Positions 24,181 through 33,082 of a DNA stretch of 64,000 nt are shown here, in pieces. The stretch is taken from contig CALOBR010000021.1 in NCBI GenBank assembly GCA_942491665.1, positions 1-64,000 on the forward strand, given 5' to 3'. Source of the stretch: CAVQGZ01 sp942491665. GTDB lineage: Bacteria; Actinomycetota; Actinomycetes; Jiangellales; Jiangellaceae. The first letter of the stretch is position 1; the number at the start of each line of letters is the position of its first letter. The position numbers and the translations under genes are program-made. The notes beneath the pieces were generated by a model. That model made no database searches. It was not told the origin of the DNA and worked only from the letters and a program-made list of their open reading frames with translations.

Positions 24181-25432
24181 CGGGGGCCTCCACTCGGTCG
24201 CGGTCCGCGCGGCGCCATTCCTCGCCGAGCAGGTGGTCGAGCACGTCATCCACGGACACCGCGCCGAGCAGGCGTCCGTTGTCGTCGACGACGGGGGCGG
24301 CGACGAGGTTGTACGTCGCCATGTAACGGGTGACGTCGTACAGCGATGCGTCAACCGACAGCGGCTCGGGGTCGCGGTCGGCGATCGTCGACACCAGCGA
24401 CGACGGCGGCTCGCGCAGCAGGCGCTGGAAGTGGGCGACGCCGAGGTAGCGCCCGGTCGGCGTCTCCACCGGATGGCGGGTCACGTAGGCCATCGCTGCC
24501 AGGGCCGGGGTGAGGTCGGGGTTGCGCAAGGAGGCCAGCGCCTCAGCGACGGTGGAGTTGGGCGCCAGGATCACCGGCTCGCTGGTCATGAGGCCACCAG
24601 CGGTCTCGTCGTCGTAGTTCATCAGCTGGCGCACCGGGTCGGCCTCGTCCGGCTCCATCAGCGAGAGCAGCTTCTCAGCGGTCTCCGGCGGGAGCTCGGA
24701 CAGAAGGTCAGCCGCGTCGTCGGGACCCATCGCCTCCAGGACGTCGGCCGCGCGCTCGACCTCCAGCCGTCCGATCACGCGGATCTGGTCGGCCTCGTCC
24801 AGCTCTTCGAGGACGTCGGCGAGGCGTTCGTCGTCGAGGGCCGCGATCACCTCCGTGCGGCGCTTGTCCGACAGGTTGGCCAGCACCTCGGCGAGGTCGG
24901 GTGCCCGCATCGTGGACAGGGTGTTGAGAAGGTTCGCCGCGCCCTGCTCGCGGTCGCTGACCGCCCAGCCGCGCACCTGGGCCCAGTCGACGATCTGCGT
25001 GTCGGCGCGTCGAAAGCGGCCACCGCCGCGCTGCACGGCGACCTTGCCCAGGCGCCAGTCCCGCGAGCGCGTCGGCTCCAGGCCGACGTCGAAGACGACG
25101 GCAGGGTCGTCCGACCCCAGGACGGTCACCTGCTGGTCGAGCATGTCTTCAAGCACGAGCGTCTCACCCGGGCGGCGCTCGAAACGCCGCACGTTGATCA
25201 GGCCCGTGGTGATCACCTGCCTCGACGCGATGCTGGTGACCCGGGTGACCGGCACGAAGATACGTCGGCGCAGCGCGACCTCGACGACGAACCCGACCAC
25301 GTGCGGCGGAGTGCCGTCGGAATGGAACCGCACCACCACGTCGCGCACCTTGCCGACGCGGTCGCCTACGGGGTCGAATACGTCGGTGCCGCCGAGTCGC
25401 GCGGCGAACACCAGTCCCGACCTGCTCGTCAT
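24158..25432 (-). CDS. MgtE intracellular N-domain and CBS-domain protein without membrane part
   Basis: A 424-residue cytosolic protein. Residues 1-160 form two PRC-barrel-like segments (GDRVGKVRDVVVRF and DWRLGKVAVQ), 175-285 an MgtE N-terminal superhelical domain (repeats ending RRTEVIAALDDERLADVLEELDEADQ), and 290-410 a CBS pair (YDDETAGGLM, SVDASLYDVTRYMATYNLVAAPVVDDNGRLLGAV). In magnesium channels these domains gate the pore in response to Mg2+, but the channel domain is absent, so it may be a magnesium or nucleotide sensor acting on a partner. It corresponds to Rv1232c. The DUF1003 gene overlaps its end. Confidence 0.88.
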   Translation of the reverse strand: MTSRSGLVFAARLGGTDVFDPVGDRVGKVRDVVVRFHSDGTPPHVVGFVVEVALRRRIFVPVTRVTSIASRQVITTGLINVRRFERRPGETLVLEDMLDQQVTVLGSDDPAVVFDVGLEPTRSRDWRLGKVAVQRGGGRFRRADTQIVDWAQVRGWAVSDREQGAANLLNTLSTMRAPDLAEVLANLSDKRRTEVIAALDDERLADVLEELDEADQIRVIGRLEVERAADVLEAMGPDDAADLLSELPPETAEKLLSLMEPDEADPVRQLMNYDDETAGGLMTSEPVILAPNSTVAEALASLRNPDLTPALAAMAYVTRHPVETPTGRYLGVAHFQRLLREPPSSLVSTIADRDPEPLSVDASLYDVTRYMATYNLVAAPVVDDNGRLLGAVSVDDVLDHLLGEEWRRADRDRVEAPDGPHART

Positions 25433-25483
25433 GCTGGCTGAGGCTACCGGCGGCAGGCGCGGCGCCCCGGTAGTCTGGCAGGC

Positions 25484-26305
25484 GTGCCTCGCCCGGTGAC
25501 CACCACCACGACGGGCACCGCCACCAAGGTGTGTCTGGCCGTCACGGCCGCGCTGGCGCTCGTGCTGACCGGCTGTGGTGGCTCAGCGGACGCCGGTGCG
25601 GACGACGAAGCGTTGCCCACCGGGCTCACGGCCGCCTCGGCCACCGTCGTCCCCGACGTCGCCGACGCCGTCACCAACAGCGTGGACGACCTCGACCCGG
25701 CGGCGGCGCTCGGCCAGGCCCAGGCGGCTCTGGAGGCTGCCGTCGGCTACCGCGTGTCCGGGTCGCCGAGTGCCGGCGCACCGCTCGACCTGGCCTTCTC
25801 TGCTGGTGAGCCGGTGGGGCCGGGTCGCTCCGACATCGTCGGGCGAGGTGCGCGCGGCACGCTCACGCAGGACGGGTCGACCTTCGAGGTTCTTGCTGTC
25901 GACGGGGCCGTGTACGTGCGCGGCAACCTCGACTGGCTGGCCGACGAGATCGCCGAGAGCGCTCGGCGGACGCTGGGCGACAAGTGGCTGCTGCTGCCAG
26001 CGGAGCGCGCCCAGAGCCTGGCGTCCATTACTGACCCGGATGCCTTCGCCGATGCTGTGCTGACGCCGGCCGGCGCCGTGCAGTCGGTCGGGGTGGCGTC
26101 GATCGAGGGCGTTCCGGCGCAGGGCATCCGCTATCTCGACACGGATGCGACCGCATGGATCTCCGGAACCGGCGAGCCGTACCCGCTGCTTGTCGAGCGC
26201 CTCGGGGCCACCGCGACCGACGGCGTCCTGCGCTTCTCCGACGTGGACGAGCCGGTGACGCTCACCGCCCCGGACGTCGACCAGGTCGTCGTGGTCGAGG
26301 GGTGA
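25484..26305 (+). CDS. putative lipoprotein, LolA/LprG-like fold suspected
   Basis: A 273-residue secreted lipoprotein: signal peptide with hydrophobic residues 16-28 and lipobox VLTGCGG (Cys31). The remainder, with GYRVSGSP, TLTQDGSTFEVLAVDGAVYVRGN and RYLDTDATAWISGTGEPYPLLVERL, has the alternating strand pattern of the LolA/LppX/LprG half-barrel, a lipid-carrier fold. The specific ligand is unknown and the fold call is by eye. GTG start at 25484. The stop overlaps the GTG of the EamA transporter gene, so they are likely co-transcribed. Confidence 0.75.
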   Translation: MPRPVTTTTTGTATKVCLAVTAALALVLTGCGGSADAGADDEALPTGLTAASATVVPDVADAVTNSVDDLDPAAALGQAQAALEAAVGYRVSGSPSAGAPLDLAFSAGEPVGPGRSDIVGRGARGTLTQDGSTFEVLAVDGAVYVRGNLDWLADEIAESARRTLGDKWLLLPAERAQSLASITDPDAFADAVLTPAGAVQSVGVASIEGVPAQGIRYLDTDATAWISGTGEPYPLLVERLGATATDGVLRFSDVDEPVTLTAPDVDQVVVVEG

Positions 26306-27237
26306 GTGCCCCGGGCACACCGTCCGCGCCGCTGATGCGGGCCCCGACCGGGGCCGACATGCCGCTGCTCGCTCTCGCCGTGGTCGGCATCGGTGCCTCG
26401 GCACCGCTGATCGCCACGATCGCCGCGCCGGCGCTGGCCATCGCGTTGTGGCGCAACGTCTTCGGCACCGTTGCATTGCTCCCGTTCGCCGGGGTCGGGG
26501 CCAGGCATGATCTCGCGAGAGTCTGGACCGACCGACGTCTGCGTCGGGTCGTCGTCGCGTCCGGGATGGCGCTGGCGGTGCACTTCGCCACCTGGGTGCC
26601 CGCCGTCACCCTGACCACGGTCGCGGCGGCGACGGCGCTGGGCGCCGTCCAGCCGGTGTGGAACGCGCTGCTCGCGCGCGCCGGCGGGCAGCAGGTGGCC
26701 CGACGCGCCTGGGTGGGCATCGTGGTGGCGGTGCTGGGCGCCCTGCTCCTCACCGGGCTCGACCTGGGCGGTGACCCCCGGGCCATGCTGGGCAACCTGC
26801 TGGCGGTCGTGGGGGGCATGGCCGCCGCGGTGTACGTCGCGCTGGGCGCCAGGGCACGCGCGCAGGTGAGCACGCTGGCCTACTCGGTCTCGACGTTCGG
26901 CGTGTGCGCGGTGCTGCTGCTCGTGCTGTGCCTGGCCGCCGGAGTCCCGGTGATCGGCTTCAGCGCGCAGGCATGGGGCCTGCTGCTCGCGCTCACGGTG
27001 CTGGCCCAGCTCCTCGGCCACACTCTGCTGAACCGGGCGGTCGGCACCGTGGGACCCGTCGTCGTGGCGCTGGTGATCCTGCTGGAGGTGCCGGCGGCCA
27101 CCGTGATCGCTGCCTGGTGGCTGGGCCAGGTGCCGCCGCTGGCCGCCCTCCCGGCGGCCGGGCTGGTGCTGGTCGGTGTCGCGCTGGTCGTCACGTCGCG
27201 CCAGCCCGTCCACAGGCCCCCGCTTCCGGACGCGTGA
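26302..27237 (+). CDS. EamA/DMT family transporter
   Basis: A 311-residue membrane protein with about ten hydrophobic segments arranged as two EamA repeats. The first repeat contains APALAIALWRNVFGTVALLP and the second VGPVVVALVILLEVPAATVIAAWWLG, the phrase usual near the end of each EamA unit. Members export amino acids, nucleosides or other small metabolites; the substrate here cannot be inferred. The GTG start overlaps the stop of the preceding lipoprotein gene. Confidence 0.87.
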   Translation: MSAPGTPSAPLMRAPTGADMPLLALAVVGIGASAPLIATIAAPALAIALWRNVFGTVALLPFAGVGARHDLARVWTDRRLRRVVVASGMALAVHFATWVPAVTLTTVAAATALGAVQPVWNALLARAGGQQVARRAWVGIVVAVLGALLLTGLDLGGDPRAMLGNLLAVVGGMAAAVYVALGARARAQVSTLAYSVSTFGVCAVLLLVLCLAAGVPVIGFSAQAWGLLLALTVLAQLLGHTLLNRAVGTVGPVVVALVILLEVPAATVIAAWWLGQVPPLAALPAAGLVLVGVALVVTSRQPVHRPPLPDA

Positions 27238-27295
27238 GCGATCTCACCGAGGGCACGTGTCTGGCGTGCGCACCGTCTGGCTACCCTGCGAAGCC

Positions 27296-28294
27296 ATGAC
27301 CCCAGGTGTGACTCCCGGTACCGACACGTCCACTTCCAGCCGTCCGCTGCGAGCTCGCCGCTCGTGCCTGGCTGTTCCCGGCTCGAACGTCAAGATGCTC
27401 GGCAAGGCCCAGGGCCTGCCGGCCGACCAGGTGTTCCTTGACCTGGAGGACGCCGTGGCGCCGATCGCCAAGGAGGGCGCGCGCGACAACGTCGTGGCGG
27501 CGCTGAACGAGGGGGACTGGGGCGGCAAGACCCGGGTCGTGCGGGTAAACGACTGGACGACGCACTGGACCTACCGCGACGTGATCGCCATCGTCGAGGG
27601 TGCCGGGCCCAACCTGGACTGCATCATGCTGCCGAAGGTGCAGACGCCTGAGCAGGTTGTGGCACTCGACCTGCTGCTCACCCAGATCGAGAAGACGAAC
27701 GGCCTCGAGACCGGGCGCATCGGCATCGAGGCGCAGATCGAGAACGCCCTCGGCCTGGTCAACATCGACGCGATCGCGCAGGCATCGTCTCGCGTGGAGA
27801 CGATGATCTTCGGCCCTGCCGACTTCATGGCCTCGATCAACATGAAGACCCTCGTCGTGGGGGAGCAGCCGCCCGGCTACACCGAGGGTGATGCGTACCA
27901 CTACATCCTGATGCGCATCCTGATGGCCGCGCGTGCCTACGGCAAGCAGGCCATCGATGGCCCCTTCCTGCAGATCCGCGACGTCGACAGCTACAAGCGG
28001 GTGGCCGGACGGGCGGCGGCGCTGGGCTTCGACGGCAAGTGGGTGCTGCACCCGGGGCAGGTCGACGCGGCCAACGAGGTGTTCAGCCCGTCCCAGGGTG
28101 ACTACGACCACGCCGAGGAGATCCTCGACGCCTACGAGTACTTCACCTCTGCGGCGGGCGGAGCCCTCGGCGCGGTGATGCTCGGTGACGAGATGATCGA
28201 CGAGGCGTCGCGCAAGATGGCGATCGTCGTCGCCGCGAAGGGACGCGCGGCCGGCATGGCGCGCACCACCGCGTTCACCCCACCGGAGAAGTGA
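27296..28294 (+). CDS. HpcH/HpaI aldolase / CitE-like beta-hydroxyacyl-CoA lyase
   Basis: A 332-residue CitE-family TIM barrel. The sequence shows the opening RSCLAVPGSNVKMLGKA, DLEDAVAPIAKEGAR (Mg2+-binding acidic residues), RVNDW, IGIEAQIENALGLVNI with the catalytic-site Glu, FGPADFMASI and KWVLHPGQV. Members split malyl-CoA, methylmalyl-CoA or citramalyl-CoA. With a MaoC hydratase and an acyl-CoA dehydrogenase within 4 kb, a role like mycobacterial Rv2498c (itaconate/leucine breakdown) or an ethylmalonyl-CoA-type route is inferred. The ATG at 27296 is used; earlier in-frame codons lack homology. Confidence 0.87.
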   Translation: MTPGVTPGTDTSTSSRPLRARRSCLAVPGSNVKMLGKAQGLPADQVFLDLEDAVAPIAKEGARDNVVAALNEGDWGGKTRVVRVNDWTTHWTYRDVIAIVEGAGPNLDCIMLPKVQTPEQVVALDLLLTQIEKTNGLETGRIGIEAQIENALGLVNIDAIAQASSRVETMIFGPADFMASINMKTLVVGEQPPGYTEGDAYHYILMRILMAARAYGKQAIDGPFLQIRDVDSYKRVAGRAAALGFDGKWVLHPGQVDAANEVFSPSQGDYDHAEEILDAYEYFTSAAGGALGAVMLGDEMIDEASRKMAIVVAAKGRAAGMARTTAFTPPEK

Positions 28295-28377
28295 GCGCCG
28301 CTTCGCGGAAACCGGCACTGCGGCCGCGGCGCTCTCCCTAGGCTTCGAGAACTAGCCAGGCCGCACAGGGGAGTGCC

Positions 28378-29961
28378 ATGCAGGTCTTCGTCGACAACCC
28401 GCTTCTGACGCTCTTCTTCTGCGTCGGGGTCGGTACTGCCTTCGGGATGATCCGGTTCGGCCCGGTGTCGTTCGGGCCGGCGGGTGCATTGTTCGCAGGG
28501 CTGGCCCTGTCGGCCCTCAACGCCGACGTGGCGCTGGGTCCGGTCTACTCCTCGATCGGGTTGTGCGTCTTCTGCTACATGGTGGGACTGGCCGCGGGCC
28601 CGTCGTTCATGCGAGCGTTCCGCACCTCCTACCAGCCGCTCATCGTGGCGGGTACGGCCATCGTCGCCATGGCCGCCAGCGGCCTGGCGGTAGGACGCGC
28701 GCTCGGGGTCGACACCTCCTACATCGCCGGCGCCTACGCCGGGGCCGGAACGGCCACGCCCGCTCTCGGCGCCGTGCAGCAGCAGCTGGCCGACGGGGGC
28801 GAGGTTCCCCCCGAGCCGGCCGTCGGCTACGCCGTGGCCTATCCGTTCGCGGTGCTCATCACCATCCTCGGCCTGATCTACCTGATGAACGTCGGCAAGC
28901 GGAAGCCGACGAAGGAAGACTCCGAGCATCTGGCGTCCCTGGTGGTCAAGACAGTCGAGGTCACCCGACGTGTGTCGATGACGGTGGAAGCGCTCGCCGA
29001 GCAGTACGGGGCCGTCGTCTCCCGCATCACCCGGGACGACGACACCGTCGTCGCCCACGCCGACACAACCATCACCCAGGGCGACCTCATCACGATCACC
29101 GTCTCCGACGACCAGCTGCCGCGGCTGGTGGACGACATCGGGGAGCTGTCGGAGCGCGAACCGTGGCACGACCGCAGCCAGATCGACTTTCGCCGGGTAG
29201 CAGTCTCGAACCGGGCCTTCGTCGGGCAGACGCTGGCGCAGCTAGACCTGGACTCCAAGTACGACGCGGCCGTGAGCAGGGTTCGGCGCGGCGACGTCGA
29301 CCTGATCGCCACGCCCGACCTCGTGCTGCAGATGGGCGACCGGCTGCGCGTGACGGCCAAGCGCGACGCGCTGCCCGAGATCACCAAGCACCTGGGTGAC
29401 TCAGAGCGGGCCGCCAACGACATCAACGCTCTCGGGCTCGGGCTGGGGCTGTCCATCGGGCTGGTGTTCGGGCTGCTGTCCATCCCGCTGCCCGGCGGTG
29501 GGGACTTCGTGCTGGGCACGGCCACGGGCCCGCTCATCATCGGCGTGGTGCTCGGCGCGCTCGGTCGCACGGGACCGGTCGTGTGGCAGCTTCCGACCGG
29601 CGTCAACAACGCCTTCAACCAGCTGTTCCTGCTCATCTTCCTGGCCGCCGTGGGGACGGGGTCGGGCGACGACTTGGTCAACGCGCTGTCGTCCCCGTTG
29701 GGTCTGAAGCTGCTGGCGGTCGCGCTGACCTTCTGCGTCGTCCACGCGCTCGTCAACATCGTCGGACTGCGCTCGGTGCTCAAGTACGGCACGGCCCGAT
29801 CACTCGGCGGTCTGACCGGCTCACAGCTCAACCCGGCGCCGTACGCGTATGCGATGGACAAGAACGGCGACCAGCGCATCGCCGTCCTCTACGCGATGAT
29901 CTTCCCGGTGATCATGCTCGGCAAGGTGATCCTGGCTCAGTTCATGGTGATCTTCTTCTGA
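28378..29961 (+). CDS. AspT/YidE family (aspartate:alanine exchanger type) transporter
   Basis: A 527-residue membrane protein with the duplicated Asp-Al_Ex architecture. An N-terminal helix block (1-175, containing GAYAGAGTATPALGAVQQQ), two cytosolic TrkA_C/RCK_C domains (about 190-270 and 275-345) and a C-terminal block (350-527, with SQLNPAPYAYAM). The family exchanges dicarboxylates or amino acids; most members are uncharacterised. GGGGAG lies just before the ATG. It lies between the CitE-like lyase and the acyl-CoA dehydrogenase, all on one strand, hinting at transport of the pathway substrate or product. Confidence 0.87.
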   Translation: MQVFVDNPLLTLFFCVGVGTAFGMIRFGPVSFGPAGALFAGLALSALNADVALGPVYSSIGLCVFCYMVGLAAGPSFMRAFRTSYQPLIVAGTAIVAMAASGLAVGRALGVDTSYIAGAYAGAGTATPALGAVQQQLADGGEVPPEPAVGYAVAYPFAVLITILGLIYLMNVGKRKPTKEDSEHLASLVVKTVEVTRRVSMTVEALAEQYGAVVSRITRDDDTVVAHADTTITQGDLITITVSDDQLPRLVDDIGELSEREPWHDRSQIDFRRVAVSNRAFVGQTLAQLDLDSKYDAAVSRVRRGDVDLIATPDLVLQMGDRLRVTAKRDALPEITKHLGDSERAANDINALGLGLGLSIGLVFGLLSIPLPGGGDFVLGTATGPLIIGVVLGALGRTGPVVWQLPTGVNNAFNQLFLLIFLAAVGTGSGDDLVNALSSPLGLKLLAVALTFCVVHALVNIVGLRSVLKYGTARSLGGLTGSQLNPAPYAYAMDKNGDQRIAVLYAMIFPVIMLGKVILAQFMVIFF

Positions 29962-30059
29962 CCCGGTTGTGACCAACCTGACGGTGCCATCGGGGCGCTA
30001 GCGGCGGATACTGGTGTCAGCCCGCCACCGGGCCATCTGGCTACGCCCCAAGGAGACTC

Positions 30060-31256
30060 ATGGACCGCCTCGCGCAGACCGACGACCTCACCGACATCCA
30101 GCAGGAGATCCTGCGGACCGTCCGTGACTACGTAAACGAGCAGATCATCCCGGTGGCCACCGACCTCGAGCACAAGGACGCCTACCCCGACGAGATCGTC
30201 GAGGGCCTCAAGGAGATGGGCATCTTCGGGATCATGATCCCGGAGGAGTACGGCGGCCTCGGTGAGTCCCTGCTCACCTATGCGCTCGTCGTCGAAGAGC
30301 TTGCCCGCGGGTGGATGAGCGTCTCCGGCGTCATCAACACACACTTCATCGTCGCGTGGATGGTCGCCCAGCACGGCACCGAGGAGCAGAAGCAGCGGTG
30401 GCTGCCCCGCATGGCCGCCGGTGACCTGCGCGGCGCCTTCTCGATGTCCGAGCCGGGTTGCGGCTCCGACGTCGCCGCCATCCGGACCGCCGCGACCAAG
30501 GTCGACGACGACACCTACGAGATCACCGGCTCGAAGATGTGGCTGACCAACGGTGGGTCGTCCAGCCTGGTGGCCGTGCTCGTCCTCACCGACGAGGGTG
30601 CCGACAGCGTCTACAAGAACATGACCACGTTCATCATCGAGAAGGAGCCGGGCTTCGGCGAGGTCGCTCCCGGCCTGACCATCCCCGGCAAGATCGACAA
30701 GATGGGCTACAAGGGCGTCGACACGACGGAGCTCGTGCTCGAGGGCTTTCGCACCGGCGCCGACACCATCCTGGGCGGCGAGGGCGGCAAGGGCTTCTAC
30801 CAGATGATGGACGGCGTCGAGGTGGGCCGCGTCAACGTGGCCGCGCGAGCCTGCGGCGTCTCGAAGCGTGCCTTCGAGCTGGGCATCGAGTACTCCCAGC
30901 AGCGCGAGACGTTCGGCAAGCAGATCGCCCAGCACCAAGCCGTGATGTTCCGCCTCGCCGAGATGGCCACCAAGGTCGAGGCCGCGCACCTGATGATGGT
31001 CAAGGCCGCGCGCATGAAGGACTCCGGCGAGCGCAACGACCTCGAGGCCGGCATGGCCAAGTACCTGGCCAGCGAGTACTGCAAGGAGGTCGTGGAGGAC
31101 TCCTTCCGCATCCACGGCGGCTACGGCTACTCCAAGGAGTACGAGATCGAGCGCCTGTACCGCGAGGCCCCGATGCTGCTGATCGGCGAGGGCACCGCCG
31201 ACATCCAGCGCATGATCATCGGCCGGCGCCTGCTGGAGGAGTACAAGCTCAAGTAG
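30060..31256 (+). CDS. acyl-CoA dehydrogenase
   Basis: A 398-residue FAD flavoprotein. The N-terminal helical domain, FAD/substrate sites (FSMSEPGCGSDVAAIRT, ITGSKMWLTNGG), the helix QQRETFGKQIAQHQAV and the catalytic Glu in LIGEGTADIQR (about Glu377) are all in place. It introduces an alpha,beta double bond into an acyl-CoA. It most resembles the short/branched-chain type, and the neighbouring MaoC hydratase would hydrate the product. AAGGAG precedes the ATG. A strong intergenic inverted repeat follows. Confidence 0.93.
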   Translation: MDRLAQTDDLTDIQQEILRTVRDYVNEQIIPVATDLEHKDAYPDEIVEGLKEMGIFGIMIPEEYGGLGESLLTYALVVEELARGWMSVSGVINTHFIVAWMVAQHGTEEQKQRWLPRMAAGDLRGAFSMSEPGCGSDVAAIRTAATKVDDDTYEITGSKMWLTNGGSSSLVAVLVLTDEGADSVYKNMTTFIIEKEPGFGEVAPGLTIPGKIDKMGYKGVDTTELVLEGFRTGADTILGGEGGKGFYQMMDGVEVGRVNVAARACGVSKRAFELGIEYSQQRETFGKQIAQHQAVMFRLAEMATKVEAAHLMMVKAARMKDSGERNDLEAGMAKYLASEYCKEVVEDSFRIHGGYGYSKEYEIERLYREAPMLLIGEGTADIQRMIIGRRLLEEYKLK

Positions 31257-31288
31257 CCCGACCCGCCGCTCAACGATCACGTGAAGGT

Positions 31289-31340
31289 GGTTCTTTGGGG
31301 GTTTGCGAGGCAGATCTGCCGCGCGAACCCCCAAAGAACC
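31289..31340. repeat. perfect 15-bp inverted repeat with inner palindrome
   Basis: GGTTCTTTGGGGGTT (31289-31303) and its exact reverse complement (31326-31340) flank a centre containing the 12-bp palindrome GGCAGATCTGCC (31309-31320); pairing continues four more bases inward with one G-U. It lies between the acyl-CoA dehydrogenase stop and the MaoC start. There is no T-run, so a classical terminator is not indicated; a dispersed REP-like element is possible. Confidence 0.8.
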
Positions 31341-31418
31341 GTGCGAAGCCGGCCGCGGGGGCCGGCGTGAGCAGGCGCACACCCGTCGGGGGTATCCGCG
31401 CGGCGGCGATGGGGCACG

Positions 31419-31922
31419 ATGAGCAGCATGAAATTCGGGCGCTTCTACGAAGACTTCGAGGTCGGGGCCGTCTACAAGCACTGGCCGGGCAAGACGGTCA
31501 CCGAGTACGACGACCACCTGTTCTGCCTCATCACGATGAACCACCACCCGCTGCACATGGACGCGCACTACGCGCAGACGTCCACGCAGTTCGGCAAGAA
31601 CGTGGTGGTCGGCAACTACATCTACTCGCTGCTGCTCGGCATGTCGGTGCCCGACATCTCCGGCAAAGCCATCGCCAACCTTGAGGTCGAGTCGCTGCGC
31701 CACGTCGCACCGACCTTCCACGGCGACACCATCTACGGCGAGACCACGGTGCTCGACAAGAAGGAGTCGTCGTCGAAGGACGACCGCGGCGTCGTCTCCG
31801 TCGAGACCCGGGGCTACAACCAGGACGGCACGCTCGTGTGCATCTTCCGTCGCAAGGTGATGGTGCCCAAGCACGAGGTCGTCGGTGACATGGAGCCCCG
31901 CCCCGAGCCGACCGGAAAGTAG
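31419..31922 (+). CDS. MaoC family dehydratase (mesaconyl/itaconyl-CoA hydratase-like)
   Basis: A 167-residue hot-dog fold hydratase. The active-site segment NHHPLHMDAHYAQ supplies the Asp/His pair of R-specific enoyl-CoA hydratases, and the opening FGRFYEDFEVGAVYKHWPGKTVTEYD is typical of mesaconyl- or itaconyl-CoA hydratases such as Rv2499c. With the acyl-CoA dehydrogenase and CitE-like lyase it would complete dehydrogenation, hydration and carbon-carbon cleavage of a branched dicarboxyl-CoA. Two ATGs (31419 and 31428) are possible. Substrate is inferred from context. Confidence 0.85.
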   Translation: MSSMKFGRFYEDFEVGAVYKHWPGKTVTEYDDHLFCLITMNHHPLHMDAHYAQTSTQFGKNVVVGNYIYSLLLGMSVPDISGKAIANLEVESLRHVAPTFHGDTIYGETTVLDKKESSSKDDRGVVSVETRGYNQDGTLVCIFRRKVMVPKHEVVGDMEPRPEPTGK

Positions 31923-31938
31923 CCGCTCGCCCGCCGCG

Positions 31939-32367
31939 TCAGAACACGCCGAAGTCGCGCAGCGCCGCCAGCAGCCCGGGGGACAGCTCGAGGTCGGCCA
32001 TCTGCGACTCGCTGAACCAGCCCGCCTCGTCGGCGTCGTCCCCCGGGGCGAGCGTCCCCCCGACGATGTGGCACGCGAAGTCGTGGATCTCGTAGTGCAC
32101 CGTCCCCGCCGGGTCTTGACGACGGACGACGCCGAGCAGCTCGTCCACCTCGACCACCAGCCCGGTCTCTTCGAGCACCTCCCGAGTGGCTGCCGCCCGG
32201 ACGGTCTCGCCGGGCTCAGCTCGTCCGCTCGGCAGCGACCAGGTGCCGGCGTAGGGCGCATGGCCGCGACGCACGAGCAGCACCCGACCGTCTGAGTCGG
32301 TGAGCACACCGCCCGCGCACAGCGTCCAGGTGTCACCGCCCGACCGTCCCCGACCGCTGCGTGCCAT
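31939..32367 (-). CDS. Nudix hydrolase
   Basis: A 142-residue single Nudix domain. The Nudix box runs from GRAEPGETVRAAATREVLEE to TG, with all the conserved Gly, Arg and Glu residues, and the strand VLLVRRGHAPYAGTWSLP is usual for the MutT/ADP-sugar pyrophosphatase branch. It hydrolyses a nucleoside diphosphate linked to some moiety; the substrate is not apparent. Start is the ATG at 32367. It stands alone on this strand, converging on the MaoC gene with 16 bases between stops. Confidence 0.88.
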   Translation of the reverse strand: MARSGRGRSGGDTWTLCAGGVLTDSDGRVLLVRRGHAPYAGTWSLPSGRAEPGETVRAAATREVLEETGLVVEVDELLGVVRRQDPAGTVHYEIHDFACHIVGGTLAPGDDADEAGWFSESQMADLELSPGLLAALRDFGVF

Positions 32368-32448
32368 GGGTCGACGCTACGACAGCCGGCGCACAGTCGG
32401 GACCCCGCGCACTTGACGACGGATCCTCGACCAGCAAACGTCCTTCCC

Positions 32449-33081
32449 ATGGAACGCGCTGCCACGTGCCCGCGGTGTGCTCGTGAGATGACCCCGCCGG
32501 GGGTGTGGTCCAGCGACTGGGAGTGCGCCGAGCACGGCGCGGCTGCCCCCGTCCATCCGGCGCCCAACCCGACCGCCGACTGGCTGCGCCACGTCGCCTC
32601 CACGTCACGGGTTCCCGTCTGGCTGCCCTGGCCGCTCCCGTCGGGCTGGGTGATCAGCGGCGTCGGACCGGTCGGGGACGACGTGCGCGGCATCTGTGCG
32701 GTCGCGACTGTCCTCACGGGTCCGAGCCCGTTTGGCGGCCCTGCTGAGATGCTGCTGGTCGCCGAAGAACCAGGCATCGGTCGTGGCGCCCACCTCGCCG
32801 GACTGGCCGGGCCCGACCCTGGCGACGTCATCGCCGGCGAGCCGTACACCCGGGTGGGGGTCGATGGGCACTCGGTGCCCATGTGGCTGGTTCCCGCCGA
32901 CGCCGATCGGGCCGTGGCCGTGGGGGAGCGCGACCTGACGTGGATGTGGTTCGCCGTCCAGCCCGCTTCCGCAGGCGCGCTGCTGGTGGACGGGCTGACC
33001 TTCACCGACGCCCGCGAGATCGGTGAAGAGGTGCGGCTGCTGCCCTACGGTTCCCGCAGCAGCTGGTTGGACCCTGCCTGA
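32449..33081 (+). CDS. DUF6758-like zinc-ribbon protein
   Basis: A 210-residue cytosolic protein with an N-terminal zinc-ribbon candidate (CPRC...WECAEHG, three Cys and one His within residues 5-25). A Trp-rich middle (VPVWLPWPLPSGWVISGVG) and a C-terminal WSR-like segment follow. I recognise it as the actinobacterial DUF6758 type, found beside PHP-domain phosphoesterase genes, but this is from memory. No function is known. The ATG at 32449 is used; a TTG at 32413 would add 12 residues of low plausibility. The stop is 1 base from the PHP gene start. Confidence 0.72.
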   Translation: MERAATCPRCAREMTPPGVWSSDWECAEHGAAAPVHPAPNPTADWLRHVASTSRVPVWLPWPLPSGWVISGVGPVGDDVRGICAVATVLTGPSPFGGPAEMLLVAEEPGIGRGAHLAGLAGPDPGDVIAGEPYTRVGVDGHSVPMWLVPADADRAVAVGERDLTWMWFAVQPASAGALLVDGLTFTDAREIGEEVRLLPYGSRSSWLDPA

Positions 33082-33082
33082 C

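Noticed and set aside
29937..33005. 1022-codon open frame on the minus strand
   Set aside because: It runs antisense to the acyl-CoA dehydrogenase, MaoC and zinc-ribbon genes, contains no recognisable domain, and is explained by the low stop frequency of high-GC DNA.
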